This document shows, piece after piece, positions 19,450 through 29,739 of a stretch of 49,333 nt of DNA (its first letter is position 1; the number at the start of each line of letters is the position of its first letter). The DNA is taken from the NCBI GenBank assembly GCA_017615755.1, contig JAFZZM010000038.1, positions 1 to 49,333 of the forward strand, read 5' to 3'. The stretch comes from Clostridiales bacterium (GTDB lineage: Bacteria > Bacillota > Clostridia > Saccharofermentanales > Saccharofermentanaceae). The notes below the pieces were generated by a model. The model had not been told where the DNA came from and searched no databases. It saw only the letters and a program-made list of their open reading frames with translations. A program made the translations under genes and the position numbers.

Positions 19450-19992
19450 ATGGCGTTATTGACGAAAGGTGCGATCATGCGCGCTTTTGAAGAGATGCTC
19501 GAGGAGATGGCTTTCGATAAGATCACGGTATCGGCCCTCGTGAAGCGATCCGGCATCAGTCCGAATACGTTCTACTACCACTATTGCGACAAATACGCGC
19601 TGCTGAACGAGTGGTTCGGCATGAAGCTTAGAGACATCCGGAAAGATGACGACGACTACGCCGGCTGGCAGAAACGCATCAAGTACTTTTTCCGCATGTG
19701 CCACGACAATCCAAGACTTATTCACCACATCGTGGACTCGCTTTCGCGTGAGCAGCTGGAGCACTATATCTTCGAGATCACCGACAAAGTTTTCATCAGC
19801 TATGTCAGAAAAAAAGCCGCGGGCAAAGACGTGTCGGAGAGCAAGATCCGCGAGATCGCGCGTTTTTACACCTACGCTTTCATCGGCTTCTTCCTCGAGT
19901 ATATCTGGGACGATATGGAAGACGATGTGGATGCGAAAGTCGACCACTTGAGCGAGATGTTCGACCACTTTATCGAGAGCGCGATCCAATAA
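19450..19992 (+). CDS. TetR/AcrR family transcriptional regulator
   Basis: A 180-residue regulator. The N-terminal helix-turn-helix is typical: MRAFEEMLEEMAFDKITVSA, then VKRSGISPNTFYYHYCDKYALL (about residues 10-50). The C-terminal ligand domain resembles the TetR_C_8 type seen in DhaS-like regulators. The ATG at 19450 after CGGAGGAAG fits the family; the longer open frame upstream is not needed. It is divergent from fabF and could repress it. The ligand is unknown. Confidence 0.88.
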   Translation: MALLTKGAIMRAFEEMLEEMAFDKITVSALVKRSGISPNTFYYHYCDKYALLNEWFGMKLRDIRKDDDDYAGWQKRIKYFFRMCHDNPRLIHHIVDSLSREQLEHYIFEITDKVFISYVRKKAAGKDVSESKIREIARFYTYAFIGFFLEYIWDDMEDDVDAKVDHLSEMFDHFIESAIQ

Positions 19993-20100
19993 TTTTCTGT
20001 TTTTTCTAAATCATGCAACAAAAGCACTTCCTCGTGCGTCTTATATGTAGGATGGGGTATTTCTGTCCTTTTTACTTTATGCAGAATGAGGAATTGGTAT

Positions 20101-21213
20101 ATGAAACGAAGAGGGATCAGTATTCTACTTGCGGCAGCGCTTCTGGTCGGGATGACGGGCGGATGCAGGAAGAAAGAAACGTCGAAGGAGACGACGGATA
20201 CGGTCATCGAGAGTACGACTTCCGCTGAGTTGGCCGAAGAGAAGGAATCTGAAAATGACCTGAATTCAGATGCGGAAACGACCGAAGAATCGACTGAAGA
20301 AACCTCCGGAAAAGACGGAAAAATCGAGCTCGATCCGGATGCGATCATTTTCACTTTCGAGCACACGAATATGGCCTGGGGATTCCAGAGCTATGTAACG
20401 CTGATCCTGGGTGACGGGCGGATCTATACCGTGTCGGATTATTTGAATGTGAGGAATGATAAAGTAGAGACGATCAATTCGATCAAAAAGCATGTGGTGC
20501 AGACCGAGCCGATGGGTATTCTCGATATGGAACACCTTCTGGATCTGTATTATGCGGCATCAAAATTTGATCCGGATTGCACATTTACGAAAGAATCAGC
20601 CGCTTGTGATATGGGATCCTACGTGCTGAATTTCTGGAAGGAAGACGGAACGATAGTTTCGTGCATGCGATACGGGGATTGGAGGTTTGTGTATGACGAC
20701 CCGAATGCGGCGATCATCTCAAAACTCTGGAATGAGGCGGACCTGCATATTACCATCGGAAAAAGATATCAGAGGTTTTCCATGCGTGTAGATGCAAACC
20801 GTATGACTACGCTTCACTGTGGCTATGTTTCTTTACCGGAAGGAAGTTCAGGCAAGTTTGTTTTCGAAAACTATGACGAGTTCGCAAAAGCCGCTGAAGC
20901 GTGGAACCTGGATCTTTCCCAAGTTCCGCTCTGGGACGGGGATAAGGAGAAACTGAAGGACTTTCCGATCTTTGTGCAGTTCGATCTTTTCGATACGCTG
21001 GGGCATGAAAGAAACTACGATGCGTTCCTGATCGCTGATGATACCTACCGTTTTCTGAGAAGCGAAAACTGCAAGGATCCGGCACCGGATGAGAGTGTCG
21101 CTGAAGCAATGGATGGTTTCGTATCGATTTATTTATATACAACAAAAATCGATTGGGATAAGGATGTCTTACAGACGGAAGACGGCGGAAACTGGGAAAG
21201 ATACGCAGGGTGA
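20101..21213 (+). CDS. lipoprotein of unknown function
   Basis: A 370-residue secreted protein. It starts MKRRGISILLAAALLVGMTG followed by GC, a signal peptide with an atypical lipobox (TGGC). An acidic, threonine- and glutamate-rich linker follows (about residues 30-70) before a globular domain. GAGGAA before ATG 20101 favours this start over ATG 20086. No domain was recognised. It converges on the MATE gene with an 11-bp gap. Confidence 0.75.
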   Translation: MKRRGISILLAAALLVGMTGGCRKKETSKETTDTVIESTTSAELAEEKESENDLNSDAETTEESTEETSGKDGKIELDPDAIIFTFEHTNMAWGFQSYVTLILGDGRIYTVSDYLNVRNDKVETINSIKKHVVQTEPMGILDMEHLLDLYYAASKFDPDCTFTKESAACDMGSYVLNFWKEDGTIVSCMRYGDWRFVYDDPNAAIISKLWNEADLHITIGKRYQRFSMRVDANRMTTLHCGYVSLPEGSSGKFVFENYDEFAKAAEAWNLDLSQVPLWDGDKEKLKDFPIFVQFDLFDTLGHERNYDAFLIADDTYRFLRSENCKDPAPDESVAEAMDGFVSIYLYTTKIDWDKDVLQTEDGGNWERYAG

Positions 21214-21224
21214 CCGGTTCTTTT

Positions 21225-22643
21225 TCAGGCGCGCTTCATCTTCCGCCAGATCACGAAATACATGGTGGTGAAACAGATGCTCGCGCCGGTGAACTGACTG
21301 ATGCATTCGGCCCAGAACACGCCGTCTACACCGAGTCCTATACCCGGCAGAAGCAGCGTCAAAGGTGTGACCAGAAGGATCTTTCGAAGCATGGAGAAAA
21401 ACAGTGCGTGCTTCGGATAATTCAGGGCTACGAAGGTGGTCTGTCCGCTCATCTGTAAAGCCATGAACGGGAACGCGAGGAAGTAGATCCTGGCGCAGTG
21501 GATCGTCAGGTCAATAAGCTCGGGATCGTCTGTAAAGATGCGGATGATCGGTCCCGGAATCAGAAGGATCATGGCCCACATCAGGATATTGACCGTAAGT
21601 CCGCAGAGGAAAATAAAGCGGATGCATTCCGAGACACGGCGGCGTTCTTTGGCGCCGTAGTTATAGCTCATGACATTCTGTCCGGCATTCGTGACACCGC
21701 TGTTCGGCAGGCTCATGATCTCGCGGATGGAATTGTTCAGGCTCATCGCACCGACGTAAAGTGTGCTGAGCGGACCGCCCCATGTTTTCAGCATGATGTT
21801 CACGATCGCCTGCGTGATACTGGTGGTGACCTTGAAGGTAAAACCGGTCGCGCCGAGCTTCAGAAGACCGCTGATCTGGCTCTTATCGATCAGGAGTTTC
21901 TGAAGGCGGAGAGGCGGGCGCTTACTTCTTAGAAAAAGCACTACCCACAGTGCGCTGATGCTCTGCGAAAGCACTGTTGCTAAAGCTGCACCCTCGATGC
22001 CCATGCCGAAGGCGAAGATAAAAAGCGGGTCGAGTGCAATATTCATGACGGCACCGATGATAACGGTCATCATGCCGATCTTCGGGAATCCCTGCGCGTT
22101 GATAAACGGATTCATACCCAGGCTTACAAGGACCGGGATGGTGCCGATCACATAGATGCGGAAATAGCCGACTGCGTAAGGCAGCGAGAATTCATCACCG
22201 CCGAGAAGCTCCAGAAGCCAAGGCGCAGCGATAAAGAGGATCACGGTCAGGGCGGCACCGATAAGAAGAAGCAGAGTAAACGAAGTACTCAGCATACGTT
22301 GTGCTTTTGCATCGTCTTTTTCACCTCGTGCGATGGTGGCCAAAGTGGATCCGCCGGTACTGCATAAGTTGGCAAAAGCACCGATCAAAGTTATCAGGGG
22401 GAAGCACACGCCGAGGCCGGTGATGGCGTAGGTACTACTGTCTCCCATGTGTCCGATGTAGGCGCGGTCGACGATGTTATAGAGGACTACGACCAGCTCG
22501 GCCAGCATGATCGGAAGTCCGAGTTTCAGGATGAGAAACGGGATCCTTCCTTTGGAAAAATCTCCCTTGCCGGAAGATGTACCGGGGACGTGATTTTCTG
22601 TGTTGTTCTTCGGGTCAGTGTTCTTCAGTGTCGTCTTATCCAT
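21225..22643 (-). CDS. MATE family efflux transporter
   Basis: A 472-residue membrane protein with about 12 hydrophobic segments in two MatE halves, beginning (after a 30-residue hydrophilic stretch) RIPFLILKLGLPIMLAELVV and including LYNIVDRAYIGHMGD. It should export organic cations or drugs with Na+ or H+. The ATG at 22643, five bases after GGAGAA, was chosen over a longer open frame that would overlap the upstream gene. It is 13 bp downstream of the CDF gene on the same strand, so the two are probably one transcript. Confidence 0.9.
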   Translation of the reverse strand: MDKTTLKNTDPKNNTENHVPGTSSGKGDFSKGRIPFLILKLGLPIMLAELVVVLYNIVDRAYIGHMGDSSTYAITGLGVCFPLITLIGAFANLCSTGGSTLATIARGEKDDAKAQRMLSTSFTLLLLIGAALTVILFIAAPWLLELLGGDEFSLPYAVGYFRIYVIGTIPVLVSLGMNPFINAQGFPKIGMMTVIIGAVMNIALDPLFIFAFGMGIEGAALATVLSQSISALWVVLFLRSKRPPLRLQKLLIDKSQISGLLKLGATGFTFKVTTSITQAIVNIMLKTWGGPLSTLYVGAMSLNNSIREIMSLPNSGVTNAGQNVMSYNYGAKERRRVSECIRFIFLCGLTVNILMWAMILLIPGPIIRIFTDDPELIDLTIHCARIYFLAFPFMALQMSGQTTFVALNYPKHALFFSMLRKILLVTPLTLLLPGIGLGVDGVFWAECISQFTGASICFTTMYFVIWRKMKRA

Positions 22644-22656
22644 AAGCTTCTCCGAT

Positions 22657-23823
22657 CTATACGTAAGACCGGTCGATCTTAATGACGCAGTAGTGATGGG
22701 GGTGCGATTTCTGGACTTCCTGCTGCACACGATGGATCAGTTCTTTTTCCGGAGTTTTGATGTCGTGCGGCACCACCATATCGAAGATGAGATTGGTGTG
22801 ACTCTCGCCCGGCACCATGCGGAAATCGTGTATGGTGATCCTTGGATCGATCGTGCGTGCGATCTCTTTCGCTTCGTCCTGAAGACGCATGAGGTCTTTA
22901 TTTTTCGTGTCGATCGGATCCATGTGGATGACGGCTTCGCAGTCGAGTTCGCGGGCCAGATCCAGTTCGATGTTATCGATGCAGTCGTGGATATAGAACA
23001 TATCCTGGAATGCGGAGACTTCGGCGTGCAGGGAGACCATCTTTCTACCCGGACCGTAGTCGTGGACAACGACATCGTGAATGCCGCTGACGGCTTCATG
23101 CGAAAGTACGATCTTGGAGATCTGGTCGAGGAATTCTTTGGACGGCGGAGTACCGAGAAGCGGCTCGATCGTGTCCTTCGCCGCATTGATTCCGGAATAG
23201 AGGATAAAGACGGCCAGTGCGACACCGATATAGGCGTCGACCGGAAGATCCGTGAACTTCGTGGAGATCACGGCGATAAGAACGACGGAAGTGGAGATCA
23301 TGTCGTTTCTGCTGTCAACGGCGGTGGCCTTCATGGCGGCGGAATCGATGATCTTAGCCCAGTGAAAGTTGTAGTACATCATGTAGGCCTTCACCAGAAG
23401 CGAAGCGATCAGGATAATGATTGCCGGAAGCGTGCAGTCGACGGCCGTTGGATGGATGATGCCCTCGATGGAAGACTTGCCGAGCTCGAAGCCCATGATG
23501 CAGATCAGAAGCGAAACGATGAGTCCCGAGATATACTCGATACGGCCATGTCCGAACGGATGGTCCGCGTCAGGAGCCTTGCCCGCGAGACGGAACCCGA
23601 TCATGGTGATGATCGATGAACCGGCATCGGACAGGTTATTGAGCGCGTCACCGACGATGGCGATGGAATGGGTGAGAATACCCATGATGAGTTTTCCGAG
23701 AAAGAGAAGGATGTTGAAGAAAATGCCGCACGCGCCACAGATACTGCCGACACTACGGCGGACATGTGCCTGCTTCGGATCCTTGATATCCGGTACCAGT
23801 TTTCGAATCAGCATGGAAACCAT
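22657..23823 (-). CDS. cation diffusion facilitator (CDF) metal transporter
   Basis: A 388-residue divalent metal exporter (Zn, Fe, Mn or Co). It has an N-terminal region of about six membrane segments with the CDF motifs HSIAIVGDALNNLSDAGSS and DHPFGHGRIEYI, and a C-terminal cytosolic metal-binding domain followed by an extra region rich in histidines near the end. AAGGAGG lies upstream of the ATG. It is first in a pair with MATE. Metal specificity cannot be read from the sequence. Confidence 0.9.
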   Translation of the reverse strand: MVSMLIRKLVPDIKDPKQAHVRRSVGSICGACGIFFNILLFLGKLIMGILTHSIAIVGDALNNLSDAGSSIITMIGFRLAGKAPDADHPFGHGRIEYISGLIVSLLICIMGFELGKSSIEGIIHPTAVDCTLPAIIILIASLLVKAYMMYYNFHWAKIIDSAAMKATAVDSRNDMISTSVVLIAVISTKFTDLPVDAYIGVALAVFILYSGINAAKDTIEPLLGTPPSKEFLDQISKIVLSHEAVSGIHDVVVHDYGPGRKMVSLHAEVSAFQDMFYIHDCIDNIELDLARELDCEAVIHMDPIDTKNKDLMRLQDEAKEIARTIDPRITIHDFRMVPGESHTNLIFDMVVPHDIKTPEKELIHRVQQEVQKSHPHHYCVIKIDRSYV

Positions 23824-23928
23824 CGGTCTTCTTTTCCTCCTTCGTAACTAGGGATATTTTACTACAAATTGCAGAAGGTGGATTAGATGAGAAGTATACA
23901 ATCGGCAAAGGTGGCTTTTCGTGCGGTA

Positions 23929-23956
23929 TTTGTCGTGCTTTTTGCTATGGTATAAT
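23929..23956 (+). promoter_or_regulatory. promoter of the gat operon
   Basis: Extended -10 TGGTATAAT (23948-23956) with an imperfect -35 (TTGTCG at 23930-23935, 15-bp spacer), 38 bp before gatC. The in-frame ATG at 23955 overlaps the -10 and so is not the gatC start. Confidence 0.65.
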
Positions 23957-23993
23957 GAGGGCATCGAAAGAAAACGGCGGTTTGGGGCGGAGT

Positions 23994-24293
23994 ATGGAAA
24001 GAATCCGGAATGAAGAACTTGAGCGTATCGCCCGTCTTGCGGGTCTGTCGCTGTCGGATGAGGAAAAAGAACTTCTTTTTTCCGATCTTTCCCGTATCGT
24101 TCCTTATATGGAGCGGATCGCAGAACTCGACTTGTCTTTAGAGAACGAAGACGATGCTGCCGTAAATTCCATTTCTGAAGAAACATTTTTACGTGAAGAC
24201 CGCGCGGAGACTTCCGATATTTCCGATAAGATCCTCGCCCAGGCGCCTCTGTCCAAAGACGGCTTGTTTACCGTGCCGCGAACCGTAGAGTGA
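23994..24293 (+). CDS. gatC: Asp-tRNA(Asn)/Glu-tRNA(Gln) amidotransferase subunit C
   Basis: The 99-residue GatC belt subunit that holds GatA and GatB together. It begins MERIRNEELERIARLAGLSL and ends with the PLSKDGLFTVPRTVE type tail. The ATG is set by the position of the promoter and by family length. gatA follows 9 bp later. Confidence 0.92.
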   Translation: MERIRNEELERIARLAGLSLSDEEKELLFSDLSRIVPYMERIAELDLSLENEDDAAVNSISEETFLREDRAETSDISDKILAQAPLSKDGLFTVPRTVE

Positions 24294-24302
24294 GGGAAAG
24301 CC

Positions 24303-25763
24303 ATGACGAACGAAGCGATCCTTTCTCTTACTGCATATGAACTGGCCCAGGCGATCCGTGAGAAAAAAGTGACCTCGGAAGAAGCCGTATTGGCTGTTTT
24401 CAAAAACATAGACGAGAATGAATCTGATCTTCATGCTTATCTCTCTTTCTGGAAAGAAGAATCCCTGAAACAGGCACAGGCCTGCGACGCCATCGTGGCG
24501 GGATCCACCGATCCGGAGGGTCTTCCGCCGTTTCTGGGCGTGCCTTTTGCCGTGAAAGACAACCTGCTTCTTTCCGGTAGGCGAAGCACTTGCGCATCGA
24601 AAATGCTGGAGGATTTTGTTGCTCCGTACACGGCGACCTGCGTGGAAAAACTTCAGGCTGCGGGAGCGATCATTATCGGAAAAACGAATATGGATGAGTT
24701 CGGAATGGGCGCATCGACAGAGCATTCCTATTTCGGCACGACCTATCACCCGATGGATAAAAACCGTGTCCCCGGAGGATCATCCGGCGGATCAGCAGCG
24801 GCCGTAGCAAGCGGCAGTGCTTTTGGCGCACTAGGCACGGATACAGGCGGATCGATCCGTCAACCTGCGGACTACTGCGGACTCGTGGGACTGCGTCCGA
24901 CATACGGGACGGTCTCCCGACATGGACTGGTGGCTTTTTCTTCCTCGATGGATGTGGCCGGACCGATCGCGCGTGACACACGCGATGCGGCGGCGATCCT
25001 GAATGTGATTTCCGGAGCGGATGAGAAAGACCAGACATCGGTTTCTTCGCCGAAGATCGACATTTCCGCTATGGAAAACTACGAGGTGGCAGGGAAGCGC
25101 ATCGGCATCCCGAAAGAACTTCTTGGTCAGGGCACGCAGACAGAAGCGCTGGAAAAAGCGAGGGCTTACTTCGCATCGAACGGTGCGGAAATAGAGGAGT
25201 TCGACATGCCGATCCTTGCGCATGCGGTGGCGATCTACTACATCCTTTCCTCGGCGGAAGCGTCTTCCAATCTTTCCCGTTATGACGGGATCAGATACGG
25301 CTATAGAGATCCTGATGCGACGGATCTTTCTGAACTCTATACGAAGACGAGAAGTTCCGGTTTCGGTCTGGAAGTGAAACGACGGATCCTTCTGGGAAAC
25401 TACGTCCTTTCTTCGGAGCATTTTAACGACTGCTACCGGCAGGCGGAGCGCGCCCGTGAAAAACTGAAACGAAGCTTCGAGAAAGCTTTTGAAAAATACG
25501 ATCTGATCCTGTGTCCGACGGCACCGGGCGTGGCGCCTGAACTGGGAAAGATCGATCAGGATCCGCTGGCATCCTACATGGCGGATCTCTATACGGTACC
25601 GGCCAGCCTGGCAGGGATCCCGGCGGTCAGTGTGCCTTGCGGCACTTTCCGTGAGGGACTTCCTTGCGGCGTACAGCTTCTGGCTCCGCGGTTCGGAGAA
25701 CAGGAGATCCTCGGGGCGGCCCGATTCCTTGAAAAACAACAGCGGAAGGGGGCGGGTGTCTGA
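24303..25763 (+). CDS. gatA: Glu-tRNA(Gln) amidotransferase subunit A
   Basis: The glutaminase subunit of GatCAB, which releases ammonia for amidation of mischarged tRNA. It has 486 residues with the amidase triad K85 (PFAVKDNLL), S160 (PGGSSGGSAAAV) and S184 (GTDTGGSIRQPA). Its stop TGA and the gatB ATG share bases (TGATG), so the two are translationally coupled. Confidence 0.97.
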   Translation: MTNEAILSLTAYELAQAIREKKVTSEEAVLAVFKNIDENESDLHAYLSFWKEESLKQAQACDAIVAGSTDPEGLPPFLGVPFAVKDNLLLSGRRSTCASKMLEDFVAPYTATCVEKLQAAGAIIIGKTNMDEFGMGASTEHSYFGTTYHPMDKNRVPGGSSGGSAAAVASGSAFGALGTDTGGSIRQPADYCGLVGLRPTYGTVSRHGLVAFSSSMDVAGPIARDTRDAAAILNVISGADEKDQTSVSSPKIDISAMENYEVAGKRIGIPKELLGQGTQTEALEKARAYFASNGAEIEEFDMPILAHAVAIYYILSSAEASSNLSRYDGIRYGYRDPDATDLSELYTKTRSSGFGLEVKRRILLGNYVLSSEHFNDCYRQAERAREKLKRSFEKAFEKYDLILCPTAPGVAPELGKIDQDPLASYMADLYTVPASLAGIPAVSVPCGTFREGLPCGVQLLAPRFGEQEILGAARFLEKQQRKGAGV

Positions 25764-27217
25764 TGGATTATGAAACCATAGTGGGTCTGGAAGTCCATGT
25801 GGAGCTTCGGACGGAATCCAAGATCTTCTGCTCCTGTCCGACGACGTTCGGCGCACCGGCGAATGCGCATATCTGCGAGGTCTGTGCAGGCCTTCCGGGA
25901 GCGCTTCCGCGCCTGAATAAGAAAGTTCTGGACTATGCGGTCATGACGGCACTGGCGCTCTCCTGCGAGGTGACGAAAGAGAGCCGTTTCGACCGGAAGA
26001 ACTATTTCTACCCGGATCTACCGAAGGGGTATCAGATCTCGCAGCTTTATGCGCCGATTGGTAGAAACGGAAAAGTCGAGATCGAGTATTCCGGAAAAGA
26101 CGATTCTTCCGAGCAGAGAACCAAAACCATCCGGATCCATGAACTGCATATGGAAGACGATGCCGGAAAGCTGATCCATGATCCGCTGGAGAATGTTACA
26201 CGGATCGATTTCTCCCGTTGCGGCGTCCCGCTTCTCGAGATCGTGACCGAGCCGGATTTCCGCTCCGCGGAAGAGGTGGTGGCGTTCCTCGAGCAGCTCC
26301 GCAACATGCTGAAATTCCTGGGTGTTTCGGATTGCAAAATGCAGGAAGGATCCCTTCGTGCTGACGTGAATCTTTCCGTCCGTCCGATAGGCGAAGAGAC
26401 GCTCGGGACCCGAACCGAAATGAAGAATCTTGCGTCGTTCCGCGCGGTGGCCAAGGCCATCGAATATGAGTCGGAACGTCAGTGGGCCATCGTAAAAGGA
26501 GGCGGCACGATCGCACGCGAAACACGCCGCTGGGACGAAGAAAAAGAAGCTTCCTTCTCCATGCGTAAGAAGGAAGACGCGGCGGAATATAAGTATTTCC
26601 CGGAGCCGGATCTTCCGGTGATGCGGATCTCGGACGAAAAGATCGAAACGATCCGAAAGACGCTCCCCGAGCTTCCTATTGAAAAGAAGAAACGCTATAT
26701 CGAGCAGCTCCATCTACCGGCCTACGACGCCGGCATCCTCACATCAAGTAAACCGCTGACAGTGCTTTTTGAGCGGACGGCGGAGCTCGGTGGGGACCCG
26801 AAGGAAGCTTCGAACTGGATCATGGTGGAGTTCATGAAGATCTTAAATGACCACGGGGACAATGCCGAGGATTTCGAGATGCGGCAGGATTCCCTGGGCG
26901 AGATCATCCTTCTTGTGAAGGATGGAAGGATCTCCCGTGCTTCGGCAAAAGCACTTCTCCTTGCGGCCTACGAGCAGGGCGCGATCCCGGAGGAGTTTGC
27001 GCAGGAGCACGATCTCTGGCTCATCAGTGACAAAGAAGCCTTGCATCCCATCGTGGAAAAGGTCCTTCAGGATAACCCGAAGGCGCTTGCGGAGTACCGC
27101 GCGGGAAAGGTCAAGAACAAGCAGTTCCTGCTTGGACAGGCGATGCGCGAAACGAAGGGAAAAGCCGACCCCTCTATACTGGCAGGAGTATTGCAGGAGT
27201 GCCTCGAAAGCGAGTAA
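25763..27217 (+). CDS. gatB: Asp/Glu-tRNA amidotransferase subunit B
   Basis: The kinase and tRNA-binding subunit of GatCAB. The 484 residues begin MDYETIVGLEVHVELRTESK and include ICEVCAGLPGALPRLN, FDRKNYFYPDLPKGYQIS and the tail domain GKVKNKQFLLGQAMRETKGK. With gatC and gatA it makes Gln-tRNA(Gln) and possibly Asn-tRNA(Asn) by the indirect route. Confidence 0.97.
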   Translation: MDYETIVGLEVHVELRTESKIFCSCPTTFGAPANAHICEVCAGLPGALPRLNKKVLDYAVMTALALSCEVTKESRFDRKNYFYPDLPKGYQISQLYAPIGRNGKVEIEYSGKDDSSEQRTKTIRIHELHMEDDAGKLIHDPLENVTRIDFSRCGVPLLEIVTEPDFRSAEEVVAFLEQLRNMLKFLGVSDCKMQEGSLRADVNLSVRPIGEETLGTRTEMKNLASFRAVAKAIEYESERQWAIVKGGGTIARETRRWDEEKEASFSMRKKEDAAEYKYFPEPDLPVMRISDEKIETIRKTLPELPIEKKKRYIEQLHLPAYDAGILTSSKPLTVLFERTAELGGDPKEASNWIMVEFMKILNDHGDNAEDFEMRQDSLGEIILLVKDGRISRASAKALLLAAYEQGAIPEEFAQEHDLWLISDKEALHPIVEKVLQDNPKALAEYRAGKVKNKQFLLGQAMRETKGKADPSILAGVLQECLESE

Positions 27218-27264
27218 AATAGTGGTATAAGAGGTCCTTGGGGGGAAGCAAGAAGGCATTACTG

Positions 27265-29736
27265 ATGGAAGAAAAAGAAAGAAACATCTACGATAAGGCA
27301 AAAAGTGCGATCCATGCTTTTATCTTCCACGAACCCGGTGCATTGGCGCAGACGGCATATGACCGTCAGTGGAGAAAGAAGGAGATCGATGACAGATCTT
27401 TCCGTATGTACCAGGAAGCGGCGGAGACAGGGCAGCCTTTTGCATGCTTCAGTGTCGGCCGTTGCTATGAAGAAGGACGTGTCGTGGACAAGGACCTGAA
27501 GAAGGCGTACGAGTGGTACCAGAAGGGTGCGACCGGCGGCGATATCAACGCATGGGTGGCGCTCGGCAGAATGTTCGATCTGGGCATCTATGTGGACAAA
27601 GATCCGAAACTTTCCCATATGTGGCTGGAGCGTGCCGCGAATAAGGGTCATCCACTCGGCATGATCGGAACAGGCAAACACTACGCCAGTGGCGAAGGTG
27701 TGGCAAAAGATCCGAAGCGCGCGCTGGAGCTTTTCGAGCAGGCACATGAGCTCAATAAAGGGGTCGGCAGTTATATCCTCGGCGAAGCGATCGGGGACGG
27801 CGTCGGCTGTGAAAAAGACTATAAGAAAGCCTTTGAACTTTTCCAGGAAGCGGACAAGAACGGGTATGCACTCGGTACGTTCAATGTCGGCATGATGCTC
27901 GACATGGGCCTGGGCTGTGAAAAGGATCAGAAGAAGGGTTTCGAGTACATCTCGAAGGCCGCGGATATGGGCGTGACGGAGGCCATCTACCGTCTTGCCT
28001 ATGAATACCGCGATGGTTCCGAGATCGTCGAGAAGGACAGAGAGAAGAGTTTCGAACTGTTCCTTCAGGCGGCGGATAAAGGCTATGCGAATGCCTGCCT
28101 GGAAGTCGGCCTGATGTACGAAAATGGCGATGGCTGTGAAAAAGATCCGGAAAAAGCATTCAAGTACTACGAGAAGGCGACGAAGGCCGGGCTTCACACT
28201 GCGGTCGTCTGCCTGGCTGTGTGCTACAGGAGCGGTATCGGCTGTGAGCCGAATCCGGTAAAAGCAAGAGAACTTCTAGAGCTCGGCGTGCAGATGGGCA
28301 ATACCCGTGCGTATCACCTGCTTGCGCTGACGCTTTTTGAAGAAGACCCGTACGATGAGCGAGCGATCAACCTGGAGATGGTCGCTTCCCGTGGAGGATT
28401 CAACCGTTCTTCCATGAAAATGGCGTATTACTTCCTGCAGGACGGGGAGACCGGACCGGACAAAAACAGGGCCGAGTTCTACTACCGCAAAGCTGCTTCC
28501 CAGGGTGATACCACGGCGGCATTTGAGCTCGCGGAGCTACTCAATACGGAAGAAAACAAGGAAGACGAGAAGGTACAAAAAGAGATCCATCAGCTGTACC
28601 GTTTCAGCGCCGATGCGCACCATCCGCTGGCAGCTTACCAGCTGGCCAAAGAGTACCGGGTGCCGAAGAAGGAGAGTGTCATCTCTGATGAATCCGATTC
28701 GGAAAACAAGGTCTCCCATGTTCAAGAAGTCGCGGAAAAAGACGAGGAGCGCTACGTTCACTACATGAACATTGCCGCTACCGGAGGCATTCCGGATGCA
28801 GCGGAAGAAGTGGCAAGACGGCATTTCTGGGGTAACGGAATGACGGTCAACATCCCTGTGGCCAGTGCGCTCTTTAAGTACGCCGCAGACGAGCTGGGCT
28901 CCGATGAACTGGCGGCAAGAGCGGCGATCACGAGGATCATTACGCGCTACGACACCGCCTATTGGAACATCGGAAACAGCCACCTGAACAAAATGGTACA
29001 GTATAAACTCAAGGCTCCTCTGGAACCGGAAAAGAAAGAGGAAGTCATGAAGTGTCTCGAGCAGCTTTCTGCCCTGGCGGAAAAAGGCGAGCCGGCGGCT
29101 CTGATCTATCTTCCTCTGGCCAAGATCCTGGTACTGGATTCGAAGCTGACCGATCCGGAAGACCAGAAGATGCTTTCCTATATCGAGGCGCTTCCGGAAA
29201 CGAAGGAGAAGTACTATGTGAAAGGTCTTCTCCATGCAAGCCTCCACAAGAAAGAGGTTTCGGAATCGATCCGCCTTTTTACCAAGGCAAAAGAACTCGG
29301 CGCGGACAATGTCACGGTTTTTCTCGGTAACCTTCACCGAAGACTGGCTTATTCCGGACGGAAAATCAGAAAAGAATCGAGTGTGACACTTCTGGGAAAG
29401 GCAAAAGATCTGTATCTGGAAGCCTACCGGAATCAGGAAGTGAACAGTCCTTATCTGTTCTATTCCTGTGCGGAAGAAGAGACGCAGATCAGTCTCAGAA
29501 AGATCCTCACATCGATCTATATCTGCGCAGCACTGATAATCCCCATGATCTGGCTTTTGAGCATCTGGGAGAAGAAGGATCAGATGACAAGAGCGCAGAT
29601 CATCGAGAAACTGGAGTATGTAGCGGCATACGTTTTACTGGCCGTGATAATCGTGACATTGATCGTGGATACGATCTATCTCGTGTCCAGATACAAACAC
29701 AGAAAAAAGACGAAAGAGCTACTGGAGAAGAAATAG
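27265..29736 (+). CDS. large Sel1-repeat protein with C-terminal membrane segments
   Basis: An 823-residue protein made of at least ten Sel1-like repeats, each about 36 residues (for example SVGRCYEEGRVVDKDLKKAY and LGRMFDLGIYVDKDPKLSHM), between about residues 35 and 570. Two hydrophobic segments lie near the C-terminus (SIYICAALIIPMIWLLSI and YVLLAVIIVTLIVDTIYLV). There is no signal peptide, so the repeats should be cytosolic and tethered to the membrane. Such repeats bind proteins; the partner is unknown. ATG 27265 follows AGAAGG; an in-frame TTG at 27238 is weaker. It is 47 bp after gatB and 3 bp before trmL. Confidence 0.88.
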   Translation: MEEKERNIYDKAKSAIHAFIFHEPGALAQTAYDRQWRKKEIDDRSFRMYQEAAETGQPFACFSVGRCYEEGRVVDKDLKKAYEWYQKGATGGDINAWVALGRMFDLGIYVDKDPKLSHMWLERAANKGHPLGMIGTGKHYASGEGVAKDPKRALELFEQAHELNKGVGSYILGEAIGDGVGCEKDYKKAFELFQEADKNGYALGTFNVGMMLDMGLGCEKDQKKGFEYISKAADMGVTEAIYRLAYEYRDGSEIVEKDREKSFELFLQAADKGYANACLEVGLMYENGDGCEKDPEKAFKYYEKATKAGLHTAVVCLAVCYRSGIGCEPNPVKARELLELGVQMGNTRAYHLLALTLFEEDPYDERAINLEMVASRGGFNRSSMKMAYYFLQDGETGPDKNRAEFYYRKAASQGDTTAAFELAELLNTEENKEDEKVQKEIHQLYRFSADAHHPLAAYQLAKEYRVPKKESVISDESDSENKVSHVQEVAEKDEERYVHYMNIAATGGIPDAAEEVARRHFWGNGMTVNIPVASALFKYAADELGSDELAARAAITRIITRYDTAYWNIGNSHLNKMVQYKLKAPLEPEKKEEVMKCLEQLSALAEKGEPAALIYLPLAKILVLDSKLTDPEDQKMLSYIEALPETKEKYYVKGLLHASLHKKEVSESIRLFTKAKELGADNVTVFLGNLHRRLAYSGRKIRKESSVTLLGKAKDLYLEAYRNQEVNSPYLFYSCAEEETQISLRKILTSIYICAALIIPMIWLLSIWEKKDQMTRAQIIEKLEYVAAYVLLAVIIVTLIVDTIYLVSRYKHRKKTKELLEKK

Positions 29737-29739
29737 GAA

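Noticed and set aside
24831..25856. 341-codon minus-strand frame opposite gatA and gatB
   Set aside because: Spans the gatA/gatB junction in antisense and has basic, low-complexity composition typical of shadow frames.
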